The notes under the pieces are model-generated. The model was not told the DNA's origin. It did no database searches and was given only the letters and a program-made list of their open reading frames with translations. A stretch of DNA of 64,000 bases from the NCBI RefSeq assembly GCF_963664965.1, contig NZ_OY761823.1, positions 2,118,001 to 2,182,000 on the forward strand, given 5' to 3'. The translations under genes were made by a program, and so were the position numbers. The first letter of the stretch is position 1; the number at the start of each line of letters is the position of its first letter. Below, piece by piece: positions 18,789 to 27,363 of this stretch. Source of the DNA: an uncultured Pseudodesulfovibrio sp. Lineage in GTDB: Bacteria; Desulfobacterota; Desulfovibrionia; Desulfovibrionales; Desulfovibrionaceae.

Positions 18789-20246
18789 ATGACTCCGGCC
18801 ATGACCGCTATCTGGGATGATATGGGTATCGGCGTCGCCGTGGTCGATGCCGACGGTATCTGCGAGTACATGAATCCGATTCAGCGCCGCGCTGACGGTT
18901 TCAGCCGTATAATGGTGGAAGGGCAGCATATCACCAAGCTCTACGTGCCGCATGAACTGGCGTGTATTCCCACCATCGAATGTCTGCGTAAAGGCAAGCC
19001 CATCCTGAAGAAATCCTACTTTTACAAGACCACGAACCATTATCTCGCCAGTACGGTCACGGATTTTTTCCCACTGTATGACCGTGGAAAAAAGGATGGC
19101 GTCATAGCATTCACCATCTGGACCGGCTCGGCTCCGCTGGTAGACCGCAAGTCCCGTTCGAAAAAGACTGTTTCTTCCCGTACTCCTGCTCACGACTGTT
19201 ACTCCTTTTCCGATCTGGTCGGTAAGGATGCGAGTTTGCGGGAGGTGCTCGATGATGCGAAGACGGCTGCCAAATCTTCTTCACCTGTCATGATCTGGGG
19301 AGAGAGCGGTACCGGAAAGGAAGTGTTCGCGCAGGCCATTCATGCTGAAAGTGATCGGCGGGACCAGCCTTTTATCGCCGAGAACTGCGCCGCAATTCCC
19401 GAGAATCTCCTGGAAGCCATTCTTTTCGGCACGTCAAAGGGCGCGTATACGGATGCTTCCGACAAGCCCGGACTTTTTGAAGAGGCCAACGGCGGCACAT
19501 TGCTTCTGGATGAACTCAATTCCATGCCGTTGGGGTTACAGGCCAAGCTTTTGCGCGTGCTTCAGGAAAAACGGGTGCGCCGTCTCGGATCACGCACGGA
19601 AATTCCCGTGGACGTACGTGTCATCAGTATTTTGAACGAAGCGCCTCTCGATGCCGTAGGGCAGGGCATTCTTCGCAGTGACCTGTTTTACCGGCTGGCC
19701 GTGGTGGGCATTGCCGTGCCGCCCCTGCGTCACCGCAAGGAAGACATTCCGCTGCTGGCGCGTACCTTTATTGATCGCTCCGAGCAGAATCAGTCGACCA
19801 GTCCGATCGGCATTGATGACGATATCCTGGACATGTTTCTCAACTATGATTGGCCCGGAAATGTCCGTGAGCTGTTGCATGTCATTGAAGGAAGCCTCGC
19901 CCTGCTTGGCGGGCGGCCTTCAATCGAGTTGGCCTGTCTGCCTCGTCATTTCCGTGAAGCCTGCACGGGTGGTGGAGGAAGTACACCGCTCTTCCCGGCA
20001 CCGACGGCTCCGGTTCAGGAAAAGCGGGAGAATCATTCCGGTGGACATTCCTATTTTGATTATCAGACAGTCACGCGGAGCAGCGTGATTCCCCTTAAGG
20101 GGTGCGTTCAGGAATATGAGGCGCAGTGCATTCGTAACGTGCTGCGGGTCACTGGCGGCAATGTGGCCAAGGCTGCCCGTATTTTGCAGATTACCGGAGC
20201 CGGGTTGCGGTACAAGATCAAACAGCTTGATATTGAAGACGAGTAA
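18789..20246 (+). CDS. PAS-domain sigma-54-dependent transcriptional activator
   Basis: About 485 residues from the ATG at 18789 (GGAAGGAAGTA upstream); a TTG at 18741 would add 16. An N-terminal PAS domain (GIGVAVVDADGICEYMNPI) is followed by a sigma-54 AAA+ domain with Walker A GESGTGKE, the sigma-54 contact loop GAYTDA (usual form GAFTGA), Walker B GGTLLLDELN and R-finger region, then a Fis-type HTH at the end (VTGGNVAKAARILQITGAGL). The GTSKGAYTDASDKPGLFEEA style resembles RocR-type activators of amino-acid catabolism. It is divergent from the GRE operon and close to three sigma-54 elements, so it is the likely activator of all three units. Confidence 0.93.
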   Translation: MTPAMTAIWDDMGIGVAVVDADGICEYMNPIQRRADGFSRIMVEGQHITKLYVPHELACIPTIECLRKGKPILKKSYFYKTTNHYLASTVTDFFPLYDRGKKDGVIAFTIWTGSAPLVDRKSRSKKTVSSRTPAHDCYSFSDLVGKDASLREVLDDAKTAAKSSSPVMIWGESGTGKEVFAQAIHAESDRRDQPFIAENCAAIPENLLEAILFGTSKGAYTDASDKPGLFEEANGGTLLLDELNSMPLGLQAKLLRVLQEKRVRRLGSRTEIPVDVRVISILNEAPLDAVGQGILRSDLFYRLAVVGIAVPPLRHRKEDIPLLARTFIDRSEQNQSTSPIGIDDDILDMFLNYDWPGNVRELLHVIEGSLALLGGRPSIELACLPRHFREACTGGGGSTPLFPAPTAPVQEKRENHSGGHSYFDYQTVTRSSVIPLKGCVQEYEAQCIRNVLRVTGGNVAKAARILQITGAGLRYKIKQLDIEDE

Positions 20247-20303
20247 AAGTCGGAGAGGAAGATACTTGTTTTTAACAGGTTCTGATTTTCAGAAGAACAA
20301 AGC

Positions 20304-20337
20304 CGGCGTGCAGTTAAACTGCACGCCGTTTTGTTTT
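20304..20337 (+). terminator. rho-independent terminator between convergent genes
   Basis: CGGCGTGCAGTT AAACTGCACGCCG forms a near-perfect 11-bp hairpin followed by TTTTGTTTT. It ends the activator transcript. Confidence 0.92.
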
Positions 20338-20356
20338 GTCGATTGAAGGGGATGGA

Positions 20357-21091
20357 TTATAGCAGGGAGCGGCCCAGACAGACGGCACCTGCCAGCACGA
20401 TGACACCCATGAGCACTTTCCTGAACGTGTCGAGGTTGATGTGCTTTACAACGGGAAACGCGCACAGTGTGCCTATTATGGTCGCCGGTATGCCGTACAT
20501 GGCATATTCGAGCACTGCCGGAGTGTATAATCCCGCTCCTGCCTGAAGACCGCAGGTTATCGTGCTTCTGATCACGAAGAATACACCGAGCGTTCCCAGA
20601 AAGGCTCTCGGGTTCCAACCGACATACAGCCCGTATGCGCCGACAGGGGGACCGTCGAAGGATATGGCGGTTCCCAGAAGTCCTGCGCCGAATCCCGCTG
20701 CTCCGCCATAGGTCCATGACTCGCTGTGCGTTTCTTCGACGCGGAATGTGTGTTGCCAGTATACGTAATAGAGCAGCAAGGCTCCAACCGCCCCTTGCAG
20801 TATTGATCCGGATACGAATTGAAGGATGAACAGGCCGATGATGGAACCGGGCAGGGAGCCGACAATCATGGGCCACATCGCGGATACGCGGCAATGGCGG
20901 AAGTGCATGCAGGCGATGCAGCCGTCCATGATGAGGTTCAGGAGGCAACTGAGCGGGATGAGTTCATGCATGGGAATGAACATGGCCGCGAACGGCACCG
21001 CAACCAGTGCGCCGCCGATGCCGCTGACGCCGGAGACAAAACCGCCGACAAGCCAAGAGCAGAAAACGATGAGTGACATGGTATCAGGCAT
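20357..21091 (-). CDS. TauE/SafE-family membrane transporter
   Basis: A 244-residue protein with about seven to eight hydrophobic helices. It shows the two-repeat pattern of the TauE/SafE (DUF81) family: FVSGVSGIGGALVAVPF at the first repeat and GLLGTAISFDGPPVGAYGL at the second. Members export sulfite, sulfoacetate or other organic anions; the substrate cannot be read from sequence. It starts 24 bp after DUF4125, with GAAAGG upstream of the ATG, and shares that gene's sigma-54 promoter. In a GRE regulon it would export a product or import a substrate. Confidence 0.88.
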   Translation of the reverse strand: MPDTMSLIVFCSWLVGGFVSGVSGIGGALVAVPFAAMFIPMHELIPLSCLLNLIMDGCIACMHFRHCRVSAMWPMIVGSLPGSIIGLFILQFVSGSILQGAVGALLLYYVYWQHTFRVEETHSESWTYGGAAGFGAGLLGTAISFDGPPVGAYGLYVGWNPRAFLGTLGVFFVIRSTITCGLQAGAGLYTPAVLEYAMYGIPATIIGTLCAFPVVKHINLDTFRKVLMGVIVLAGAVCLGRSLL

Positions 21092-21115
21092 TGAAAGACC
21101 TTTCGCGCTTGGCGG

Positions 21116-21667
21116 CTAGGCCGTCAGGCCTGCTTCACATTCTTTCAGTGATCCGTAACCCAGCTTTTTCATAAGTAGTTCATATCGTTCCCGAACCAGA
21201 TTGTGATGCTTTTGTTGAGCGGCCATTATGTCATTATAATAGGCATCCATGGTGGCAGCGGAATAGGTCTGGAGTTCGCAGCCGAGATAGAGGCAGAAGC
21301 CTTCGTGTCCTTCCGGCTGGACGGTACGCGGAAACTGGGTTGCCACTTCCTTGCGCCATTCGCTTTCAGCGTTGACGATTTCCTCGAGTTGAAGGGTGTC
21401 GCGGAGAGGGGGGATCAACCTTTCCATGAGGGCGTATTTTTCGGTCATGAAATTGCGGCCTTCCGTTTCCGCCTGTTTCAGGTCGTCCAAATAGGATTCG
21501 AGAAAGGAGTCGGAAAGTACGCCGTGGGTCATTTCCCGCATGATGCGGAATGACTCTGGGCGTTCCTGGCAAGGCGAAGTGCCGCCCCGGTTGTTCACTG
21601 CCAGAAACATGTTCAGTTCACGGTCTATGATCTCTTGAATGAGATTTTTGCGATATTTTTCGGTCAT
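21116..21667 (-). CDS. DUF4125 family protein
   Basis: A 183-residue soluble protein recognised as DUF4125 from LIQEIIDRELNMFLAVNNRG, then ...CQERPESFRIMREM, LESYLDDLKQAETEGRN and MTEKYALMERL. The function is unknown. A CLYLGCELQTYSAATMD segment carries two Cys. The start at 21667 has GAGGATAAT just upstream; a longer reading to 21715 lacks a ribosome-binding site. It is the first gene behind a sigma-54 element and is followed by the TauE-type transporter, so it belongs to the GRE regulon. It may be an accessory enzyme of the pathway, but that is only inference. Confidence 0.85.
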   Translation of the reverse strand: MTEKYRKNLIQEIIDRELNMFLAVNNRGGTSPCQERPESFRIMREMTHGVLSDSFLESYLDDLKQAETEGRNFMTEKYALMERLIPPLRDTLQLEEIVNAESEWRKEVATQFPRTVQPEGHEGFCLYLGCELQTYSAATMDAYYNDIMAAQQKHHNLVRERYELLMKKLGYGSLKECEAGLTA

Positions 21668-22036
21668 ATTATCCTCTGTGGTGATTTTCGTGGAGTTGTG
21701 AGCGCAGGAATGCATTCAGTCAAATGAAAAAAGTAACTTGCGGGCGGTGTGCAAAGCCGGTGCCGGATTTGCCTTTGCTCCCGATTTAGTGGGGTTTTGT
21801 TGCTTTTGTATTCTAAGTTGTTGAATTGTTTGCTTTGTTAACGCGAGTTTCTATTTTTGTATTTTTTTACTATGTAGGTCTGCCTGAATCCGGTGGGGTA
21901 AAAAAAATACGGAAAAAGAAAAATTTCTTAACATAAAGAAAGAATTTTTATCGCCCTGTGTGTGGTGGGTATAGGTGTGATCTATTTTTATCAATCTTTT
22001 TAGGTAATTGTGTCGATGGTGAAGAATTTCACTTGT
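21668..22036. other. intergenic control region between divergent sigma-54 units
   Basis: Apart from the -24/-12 elements listed separately, this A/T-rich stretch holds an imperfect inverted repeat near 21918-21950 (AAAAATTTCTT and AAGAAAGAATTTTT) that could be an activator site. I see no gene. Confidence 0.45.
21750..21765 (-). promoter_or_regulatory. sigma-54 promoter of DUF4125-tauE
   Basis: On the minus strand CGGCACCGGCTTTGCA: the -24 GGCAC and -12 TTGCA boxes with GG-N10-GC spacing, about 83 bp upstream of the DUF4125 start. Confidence 0.8.
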
Positions 22037-22052
22037 TGGCACCCTAATTGCT
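22037..22052 (+). promoter_or_regulatory. sigma-54 promoter of the APC permease gene
   Basis: TGGCACCCTAATTGCT, a full match to the consensus TGGCAC-N5-TTGCW. It faces the permease gene at 22335 and would give a leader of about 270 nt. Confidence 0.88.
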
Positions 22053-22334
22053 TTTGAGTGTGCAACAACTCGCGAGGTTGTGTGTAACAGAAGTGATTGA
22101 AAGGTACAGAGGACTTGTTCGCCCCTCAGAGGTCTGGGAGCGCTGCGTACCGCATGAGCGGTTTTTTGGAGGAGTCGGCGCTTCTCATCTCGATGTACAA
22201 TAAGGATTACGCCACACGGCAGTGGAGGTTGGAGACATACGGTCCGGTCGGTTTGCCGGATGTGTCTGCATGGGCCTGCCCTGAAAAAGCAGGGGGGGAT
22301 CTGCCGCGAACCCATTACATAGAAGAGATATTCG
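22053..22334 (+). promoter_or_regulatory. long structured 5' leader of the permease gene
   Basis: A 280-nt leader with three foldable parts. Domain 1: GUACA (22104-22108) with UGUAC (22194-22198), GAG/CUC next to it, and inside it GGGAGCGC (22136-22143) with GCGCUUCUC (22178-22186). Domain 2: AGACA (22233-22237) with UGUCU (22263-22267) and UCCGG with CCGGA. Domain 3: CCCUG/CAGGG around an A-rich loop (22279-22294). It matches no riboswitch class I know. A frame of 88 codons crosses it but overlaps the permease start and looks non-coding. Confidence 0.45.
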
Positions 22335-23846
22335 ATGTCACAAGAAAAGTTGGAATTAAATAAATCGCTTTCGCCGTCACAGGTGTGGGCACTGGCACTC
22401 GGGTCCATTGTCGGCTGGGGCTGCTTCGTGCTGCCCGGAGATATGTTTCTGCCTCAAGCCGGTGTGCTTGGGACGCTGATCGGTTTCAGCGTTGGTGCAT
22501 TTCTCATTTGTTTCGTGGCTGTCTGTTACAGCTACATGATCAAATACGCTCCCGTTGCCGGAGGAGCATTCGCTTATGCTTACGTGGGATATGGGCCTAC
22601 GGCAGCATTTGTCTGCGGCTGGGCGCTTGTCCTCGGTTATGTTGCCATCATCGGTATTGATGTTGCCGCACTTGCCTTGATTTTCCGTTTCCTTTTCCCC
22701 GGCGTTTTCGAATTCGGCTCGCTTTATTCGATTGCCGGATGGGAAGTCTACACCGGTGAAGTTCTGCTCATGACCGGAGCAACGCTCCTGTTCGGATTCA
22801 TGAATTACCGGGGAACCAGTTTCGCAGGAAAGTTCCAGGTGGTTCTCACCTTCCTGCTTACCGTAGGCATCGTATCCCTGTTCGTGGGTTCCTCGTCGTT
22901 GGAAACTGCCCAGATGCCCAACCTGTTCCCGCTTTTCGCTGAGCATCGCTCCGCATTTTCGTGTGTTCTCATCATTTTTGCCATCTCTCCCTTCCTGTTC
23001 GCAGGATTTGATACCGTGCCGCAGGCGGCTGAAGAGTTTACCTTTGAACCGTCTCGCGCACGCAACATCATGATCATCGCCATCCTGTGCGGTGTCGTTC
23101 TCTATTCCTTGGTGACTCTGGCTGTCGGTATCGCCATTCCGTATCCCGAGATGCTGGCAAAGATGGACGCCATGCGGGCTGCCGGCGGTACTGCATGGGC
23201 TACCGGTGAAGTCGCTGCAATGGCATTCGGCAAGCTGGGTGCCGTCATTCTCGCCTGTGCCGTCATGGGCGCAGTCTGCACCGGCATCAACGGTTTTTAC
23301 ATCGCTACCTCCCGCCTGCTGCTCAGCATGGCCCGCGGCCGCATCCTGCCCGCATGGTTCGGTGACATCCATCCCAAATACCGTTCGCCCTACAAGGCAA
23401 TCCTGTTCACCATCGCCATCGTGCTGCTGACTCCCTTTGCCGGACGTTCCGTTATCGTCTGGATCGTGGACATGAGCTCCGTTGGAACCGGTATCGGCTA
23501 TCTCTTCTCCTGTCTTGCTGCACGTCGAGTCCTGCTCGGCAGCCCTGACGTGGAAGACAAGGCCATGCGTCTGTTCTGCTGCATCATGGGTACGCTCGCA
23601 TCCGTGATGTGCATCGTGCTGCTGCTTATCCCTGGTTCCCCCGCCTATATCAGCGAGGCTTCCCGTTGGTGCATGGTCGCTTGGGTCGGCATGGGTGTTT
23701 TCTTCTACTTCTCCAACAAGAGTGAGTGGGCAAAGCTTCCTGAAGCCGAACTGCGTGCCAGCATCCTGGGCCGCGCTGATATTCCTGTGTTCTTCAAGAG
23801 CAAGGAACCGCAGGGACAGGTTCAGCCGCAAGGTGCAGGTGACTAA
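22335..23846 (+). CDS. APC-superfamily amino acid/amine permease
   Basis: A 503-residue inner-membrane protein with about 12 helices. The APC signature of helix 1 is SPSQVWALALGSIVGWGCFVL (substrate-binding GSIVGWG), followed by PVAGGAFAYAYVGYG and, in helix 6, FAGFDTVPQAAEEF. It imports an amino acid, amine or related compound by H+ or Na+ symport or exchange. It has its own sigma-54 promoter and a long leader, and the same control signature as the GRE operon, so it is the best clue that the GRE substrate is an amino acid or amine. The start has AGAAGAGA upstream. Confidence 0.9.
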   Translation: MSQEKLELNKSLSPSQVWALALGSIVGWGCFVLPGDMFLPQAGVLGTLIGFSVGAFLICFVAVCYSYMIKYAPVAGGAFAYAYVGYGPTAAFVCGWALVLGYVAIIGIDVAALALIFRFLFPGVFEFGSLYSIAGWEVYTGEVLLMTGATLLFGFMNYRGTSFAGKFQVVLTFLLTVGIVSLFVGSSSLETAQMPNLFPLFAEHRSAFSCVLIIFAISPFLFAGFDTVPQAAEEFTFEPSRARNIMIIAILCGVVLYSLVTLAVGIAIPYPEMLAKMDAMRAAGGTAWATGEVAAMAFGKLGAVILACAVMGAVCTGINGFYIATSRLLLSMARGRILPAWFGDIHPKYRSPYKAILFTIAIVLLTPFAGRSVIVWIVDMSSVGTGIGYLFSCLAARRVLLGSPDVEDKAMRLFCCIMGTLASVMCIVLLLIPGSPAYISEASRWCMVAWVGMGVFFYFSNKSEWAKLPEAELRASILGRADIPVFFKSKEPQGQVQPQGAGD

Positions 23847-23892
23847 AAATACATAATATCCCGGCAGAGCCTTGCTGTGCCGGATACGTTCT

Positions 23893-23931
23893 TTCCCTCT
23901 CGCCTGATCCGCAGGCGGGAGGGAATTTTTT
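23893..23931 (+). terminator. rho-independent terminator after the permease
   Basis: TTCCCTCTCGCCTG and CAGGCGGGAGGGAA form a 14-bp stem (one G-T pair), followed by TTTTTT. It separates the permease from the convergent N-ATPase operon, whose end at 23947 it may also serve. Confidence 0.9.
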
Positions 23932-23946
23932 ATGGAATGGAGCGGG

Positions 23947-24813
23947 TTAGACCAATGCCTCGAACCCTGCCATGACGTCCAGCAGTTCTTCGGTGATCGA
24001 GTTCTGACGTGTCTGGCGGAAGTTTGCCTGAAGCTCTTCGCGCATGTCCTCGATGTTCTTTTCGGCAGCGTGCATGGCGGCGAGGCGGGCGATGTTTTCA
24101 GCGGCCATTGAGCGGGCAATGGCTCCATAGAGCATGATGAAAAGGTGCTGCCTGAAGAGTTCCGAAAACATGGTGTCACCGGGGATGAATACTTGAGGAA
24201 TGCAGCGACCGGGCCACTTGTCCGCGCCCAGCCGTTCGCCCCACGTTTTATCCAGAGGCAGGATGCGGTTGTTGATCGGTGAGTATCCTTCATGTTCGTG
24301 TTGGCCGTTGTAAACGACATGGAATCGTTCCACTCCCTGCCGTTTCCACTGCGCCATGCGACCCACCAGATCGTTGACTATCGGGGCCACGCCGCCAAGA
24401 GTCCCGGGCATGGAGAAATGCAGCTTCGGTTCCTTGCCGGAGTCTTCCAGCATGGCGCGTATGCGGTCGCCTGCCGACCAGAATGAGACTTCAAGGCCTT
24501 TATCCTCCAGCTGCTCACCGGCTTTCAATCCGGCCTGCACAGCCAGTTCATTGAATTGACCGCACATGCCCTGATCCGACCCAACTGTCAGGAGGACCGC
24601 TTTGCTTTCCTTGCCCGTGGGGAGCATGACTCCGCCGGACCGGAACAGAACGCTCCATCCGTGCTCCACCACCTCTGCGTATTGCACCAATGACTGTGCC
24701 GCGCGGTCAAAGTGGCGAATGTTCACCGCAGCCAGACTTTTCATGGTCTTGACCACCGAGAGCAGGTCCGTCGTGGTCTTGATGCGTTTTTGCAGGGCGT
24801 CGAGCGTCTGCAT
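23947..24813 (-). CDS. atpG: N-ATPase gamma subunit
   Basis: A 288-residue gamma-type subunit, the central rotor shaft. The N-terminal helix MQTLDALQKRIKTTTDLLSV and the C-terminal helix ANFRQTRQNSITEELLDVMAGF match the antiparallel coiled coil of F1 gamma; the RQNSITEEL region is the usual conserved end. It is more divergent than housekeeping gamma, as is typical of N-ATPases. It is the last gene of the atpDCQRBEFAG operon, 2 bp after atpA. Confidence 0.9.
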   Translation of the reverse strand: MQTLDALQKRIKTTTDLLSVVKTMKSLAAVNIRHFDRAAQSLVQYAEVVEHGWSVLFRSGGVMLPTGKESKAVLLTVGSDQGMCGQFNELAVQAGLKAGEQLEDKGLEVSFWSAGDRIRAMLEDSGKEPKLHFSMPGTLGGVAPIVNDLVGRMAQWKRQGVERFHVVYNGQHEHEGYSPINNRILPLDKTWGERLGADKWPGRCIPQVFIPGDTMFSELFRQHLFIMLYGAIARSMAAENIARLAAMHAAEKNIEDMREELQANFRQTRQNSITEELLDVMAGFEALV

Positions 24814-24815
24814 AG

Positions 24816-26330
24816 CTACTCCATTGTTTCCAGAATGCTCTTGATGTCGTGAACGAGGTCTTCCCAGACCGGATCATTCGGTGACGTCCGGGCCAGAGAG
24901 TCAAGATTGCCCCTGTTTTCAGTGAGTTGATTCAACATCTCCTCTTCCGCGTCGAGCACGTTTTTCGCATCTATCGGATCGAACAGTCCTTTGGTCACTG
25001 CCAGCAGGACGGCTGTCTGCTGTCCGGCCGTCAAAGGCGAGAAGCGCTTCTGCTTGAGGATTTCGCGCACCCTGCGTCCGTGCTCCAGTTTGCCGCGAGT
25101 CTCCGCGTCCATGCGGGTTCCGAACCGTGCGAATGCCTCCAGTTCCTGAAACTGGGAGTAGGTCAGCCGCAGGTCTCCCGCGACTTTGCCGTAGGCCGGA
25201 AGCTGTGCCCGTCCTCCCACGCGGGAGACAGACAGTCCGACGTCCACCGCGGGCAGTATGCCTTTTTGAAAGAGGTCTGGGTTCAGGTATATCTGGCCGT
25301 CCGTGATGGAAATGAGATTGGTCGGAATGTAGGCCGAGAGGTTCTGGGCCTCGGTCTCGATGATGGGCAGTGCCGTGAGCGTGCCGCCGTCGTATTCCGA
25401 TTTCAGGCGTGTGCTGCGTTCCAGAAGGCGTGAGTGAATGTAGAAGATGTCACCGGGGAACGCCTCGCGTCCGGGAGGACGGCGCAGGAGCAGCGAGAGT
25501 TGGCGATAGGCCTGTGCGTGCTGGGTCAGGTCGTCGTAAACAACCAGCACGTCCTTGCCCTGATGCATGAAGTATTCACCCATGGCGGTGGCGGCATACG
25601 GCGCAATGAATTGCAGTCCGGGCGGCTCGTCCCCTTCAGCGACCATCACCAGTGAATAGTCCATGGCTCCCCGTCGTTTCAATTCGGAGAGGGCGCGTGC
25701 AACGCTGGAAGACCGCTGGCCGATGGCGCAATAGATACATATGACATCGGCGTCCTTCTGGTTGCATATCGTGTCCATCGCAATGGCGGTCTTGCCAGTC
25801 TGCCTGTCCCCGAGAATGAGTTCGCGCTGGCCTCTTCCGATGGGGATCAGGGCGTCGATGACCTTGATGCCGGTCTGGAGCGGAGTATCCACGGGCGCAC
25901 GGTGCAGGATCGGGGAGGCTTCCCGCTCCACGGGCAGGCGCTCGTCGCAGTTGATGGGCCCGTTGCCGTCAAGCGGGGTGCCCAGTGGATTGACCACGCG
26001 CCCGATAAGCTCGTTGCCGACCGGGACATCAAGTACGCGTCCTGTGCGCGTGACTTCATCCCCGGCCGCGAGCGTTTCGCCGGGACCGAACAGGGCGATG
26101 CCGACACTGTCGGGAAGGAGGTCGATGGCCATACCCGGTATGCCGGAACCGAGCAGCAGCAGTTCTTCGGCGTTGACCGCTCCCATCCCTTCGGCCTGAA
26201 CCACGCCCTGGGTCACGGAAAGGATGCGTCCGATCTCTTCAGGCTGTACCTGTGGAGCGAGATTGGCTGTTCCCCGTTCCACGCTGTCCACAGCCTGATC
26301 CAGTGTTTTTTCCAGAAAGCCTTTCGTCAT
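24816..26330 (-). CDS. atpA: N-ATPase alpha subunit
   Basis: A 504-residue alpha subunit. Walker A is [11 protein letters not shown] and the nucleotide-binding ring motifs ([40 protein letters not shown]) are intact. It forms the non-catalytic sites of the F1-like head. The start at 26330 overlaps atpF by 4 bp, so the two are coupled. Relative to housekeeping alpha the extreme N-terminus is different, as in other N-ATPase operons where the peripheral stalk is also different. Confidence 0.95.
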   Translation of the reverse strand: MTKGFLEKTLDQAVDSVERGTANLAPQVQPEEIGRILSVTQGVVQAEGMGAVNAEELLLLGSGIPGMAIDLLPDSVGIALFGPGETLAAGDEVTRTGRVLDVPVGNELIGRVVNPLGTPLDGNGPINCDERLPVEREASPILHRAPVDTPLQTGIKVIDALIPIGRGQRELILGDRQTGKTAIAMDTICNQKDADVICIYCAIGQRSSSVARALSELKRRGAMDYSLVMVAEGDEPPGLQFIAPYAATAMGEYFMHQGKDVLVVYDDLTQHAQAYRQLSLLLRRPPGREAFPGDIFYIHSRLLERSTRLKSEYDGGTLTALPIIETEAQNLSAYIPTNLISITDGQIYLNPDLFQKGILPAVDVGLSVSRVGGRAQLPAYGKVAGDLRLTYSQFQELEAFARFGTRMDAETRGKLEHGRRVREILKQKRFSPLTAGQQTAVLLAVTKGLFDPIDAKNVLDAEEEMLNQLTENRGNLDSLARTSPNDPVWEDLVHDIKSILETME

Positions 26331-27070
26331 GGCGTACCTGTCTTTATCTCAGCCAGTTCCGAGAAGATCGCGATCTCCACATCATCCAGATAAGACGCGA
26401 GGTTCCATTCCCATTTGTTGTCGCCCATGATGACGACGATGCCGAAGCCGATGGATTCGTCCTGTGATGCGGTGATTTGTCCACAATCGGGAAAACGCTC
26501 GTGGATGGACGCTTCCAGCCGTGCCCAAGTTGGTTCGGAAAGAGGAAATCCCGTGTGGATAGCCACCTCGCCGGACGGTTTACTGGAATCGCTTTTGTCC
26601 AGTTGGGAGATGAAGCTGTCGAGCACCCGTGCTTCAAGTTCGTCTCCTGCCAGATCGCGAAGGACCTTTTCCGAGAGCCGCACGATCTGTTTGCCGATGC
26701 GAATCCGTAGATGCTCGGCAATGGTCGCCTGTTCCCGTTCAAGCGCTTCCGTCCATGCCTTGCTTCTTTCATATACTTCGGTCTTTGCTTCATCGAGCCA
26801 ATGTTCCCGGCGTTCATCCGCTGTCTTCCGGGCTTCGGCCAGCATGGACTCGCTTTCGCGCTCCAGAGCTTCACGCATCTTCGAAAGCTCGTCGGTCTGG
26901 CGATTCGCTTTTTCGCGGGCTTCACGAGCGCTATCCAGTTCGTCGGCCAACCGCTCCCGTCGTTCCTGCATGGCCGTAATGATCGGGCCGTACAGGAAGC
27001 GTTTGAGCAGCCATGCCAGAATCAGGAAATTGACCGCCTGCGCTGCAACCGTGAACCAGTCGATGAGCAT
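26327..27070 (-). CDS. atpF: N-ATPase b-type stalk subunit, long form
   Basis: A 247-residue stalk subunit. One N-terminal membrane helix ([21 protein letters not shown]) leads into a long charged coiled coil (about residues 30-130). A further ~110 residues go well beyond a normal b subunit (~160). N-ATPase operons lack atpH, and none is present here, so the C-terminal part probably replaces delta in contacting the head; that is family knowledge plus inference. It is 3 bp downstream of atpE. Confidence 0.9.
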   Translation of the reverse strand: MLIDWFTVAAQAVNFLILAWLLKRFLYGPIITAMQERRERLADELDSAREAREKANRQTDELSKMREALERESESMLAEARKTADERREHWLDEAKTEVYERSKAWTEALEREQATIAEHLRIRIGKQIVRLSEKVLRDLAGDELEARVLDSFISQLDKSDSSKPSGEVAIHTGFPLSEPTWARLEASIHERFPDCGQITASQDESIGFGIVVIMGDNKWEWNLASYLDDVEIAIFSELAEIKTGTP

Positions 27071-27073
27071 GGG

Positions 27074-27352
27074 CTAGTTTCCCGCCTTTTCAAGGAAGTA
27101 GTTCCAGAACGGGTTGGCGAAAAGCAGGATCATCGCCAGCACGAAACTGTAGATGGCCGTTGATTCGACCATGGCCATGCCTACGAACATGAACTTGACG
27201 ATGGTGTTGGTTTCATCCGGCTGCTGGGCAATGGAGGAAAGACCTCGTGAAAGCGCCATGCCTTCACCGATGGCAGGGCCGATGGCTCCGAGTCCCATGC
27301 AGATTCCGGCACCGATGACCGAGCCGATAGCGACGAGTGCGAGTGTATCCAT
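27074..27352 (-). CDS. atpE: N-ATPase c subunit, Na+-type
   Basis: A 92-residue hairpin of two membrane helices forming the rotor ring. The ion site in helix 2 is Glu63-Ser64-Thr65 with Tyr68 (MVESTAIYSF), the Na+ signature (Glu-Ser-Thr...Tyr). In helix 1 the usual Gln is Glu30 (GPAIGEGMA), the double-carboxylate form known from N-ATPases. So the ring most likely carries Na+. The start has AAGGAGATTATC upstream. Confidence 0.95.
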   Translation of the reverse strand: MDTLALVAIGSVIGAGICMGLGAIGPAIGEGMALSRGLSSIAQQPDETNTIVKFMFVGMAMVESTAIYSFVLAMILLFANPFWNYFLEKAGN

Positions 27353-27363
27353 GATAATCTCCT

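Noticed and set aside
22053-22334. 6S RNA, SRP RNA or a known riboswitch in the permease leader
   Set aside because: I tested the pattern of a closing stem with central bubble (6S), the SRP apical loop and the glycine, cobalamin, SAM and c-di-GMP consensus boxes by eye; none fits.
22377-24320. A 647-codon open frame on the minus strand opposite the APC permease
   Set aside because: It runs through the permease, the terminator and into atpG in another frame; its His/Gly/Cys-rich composition has no recognisable domain. The opposite strand is well explained.
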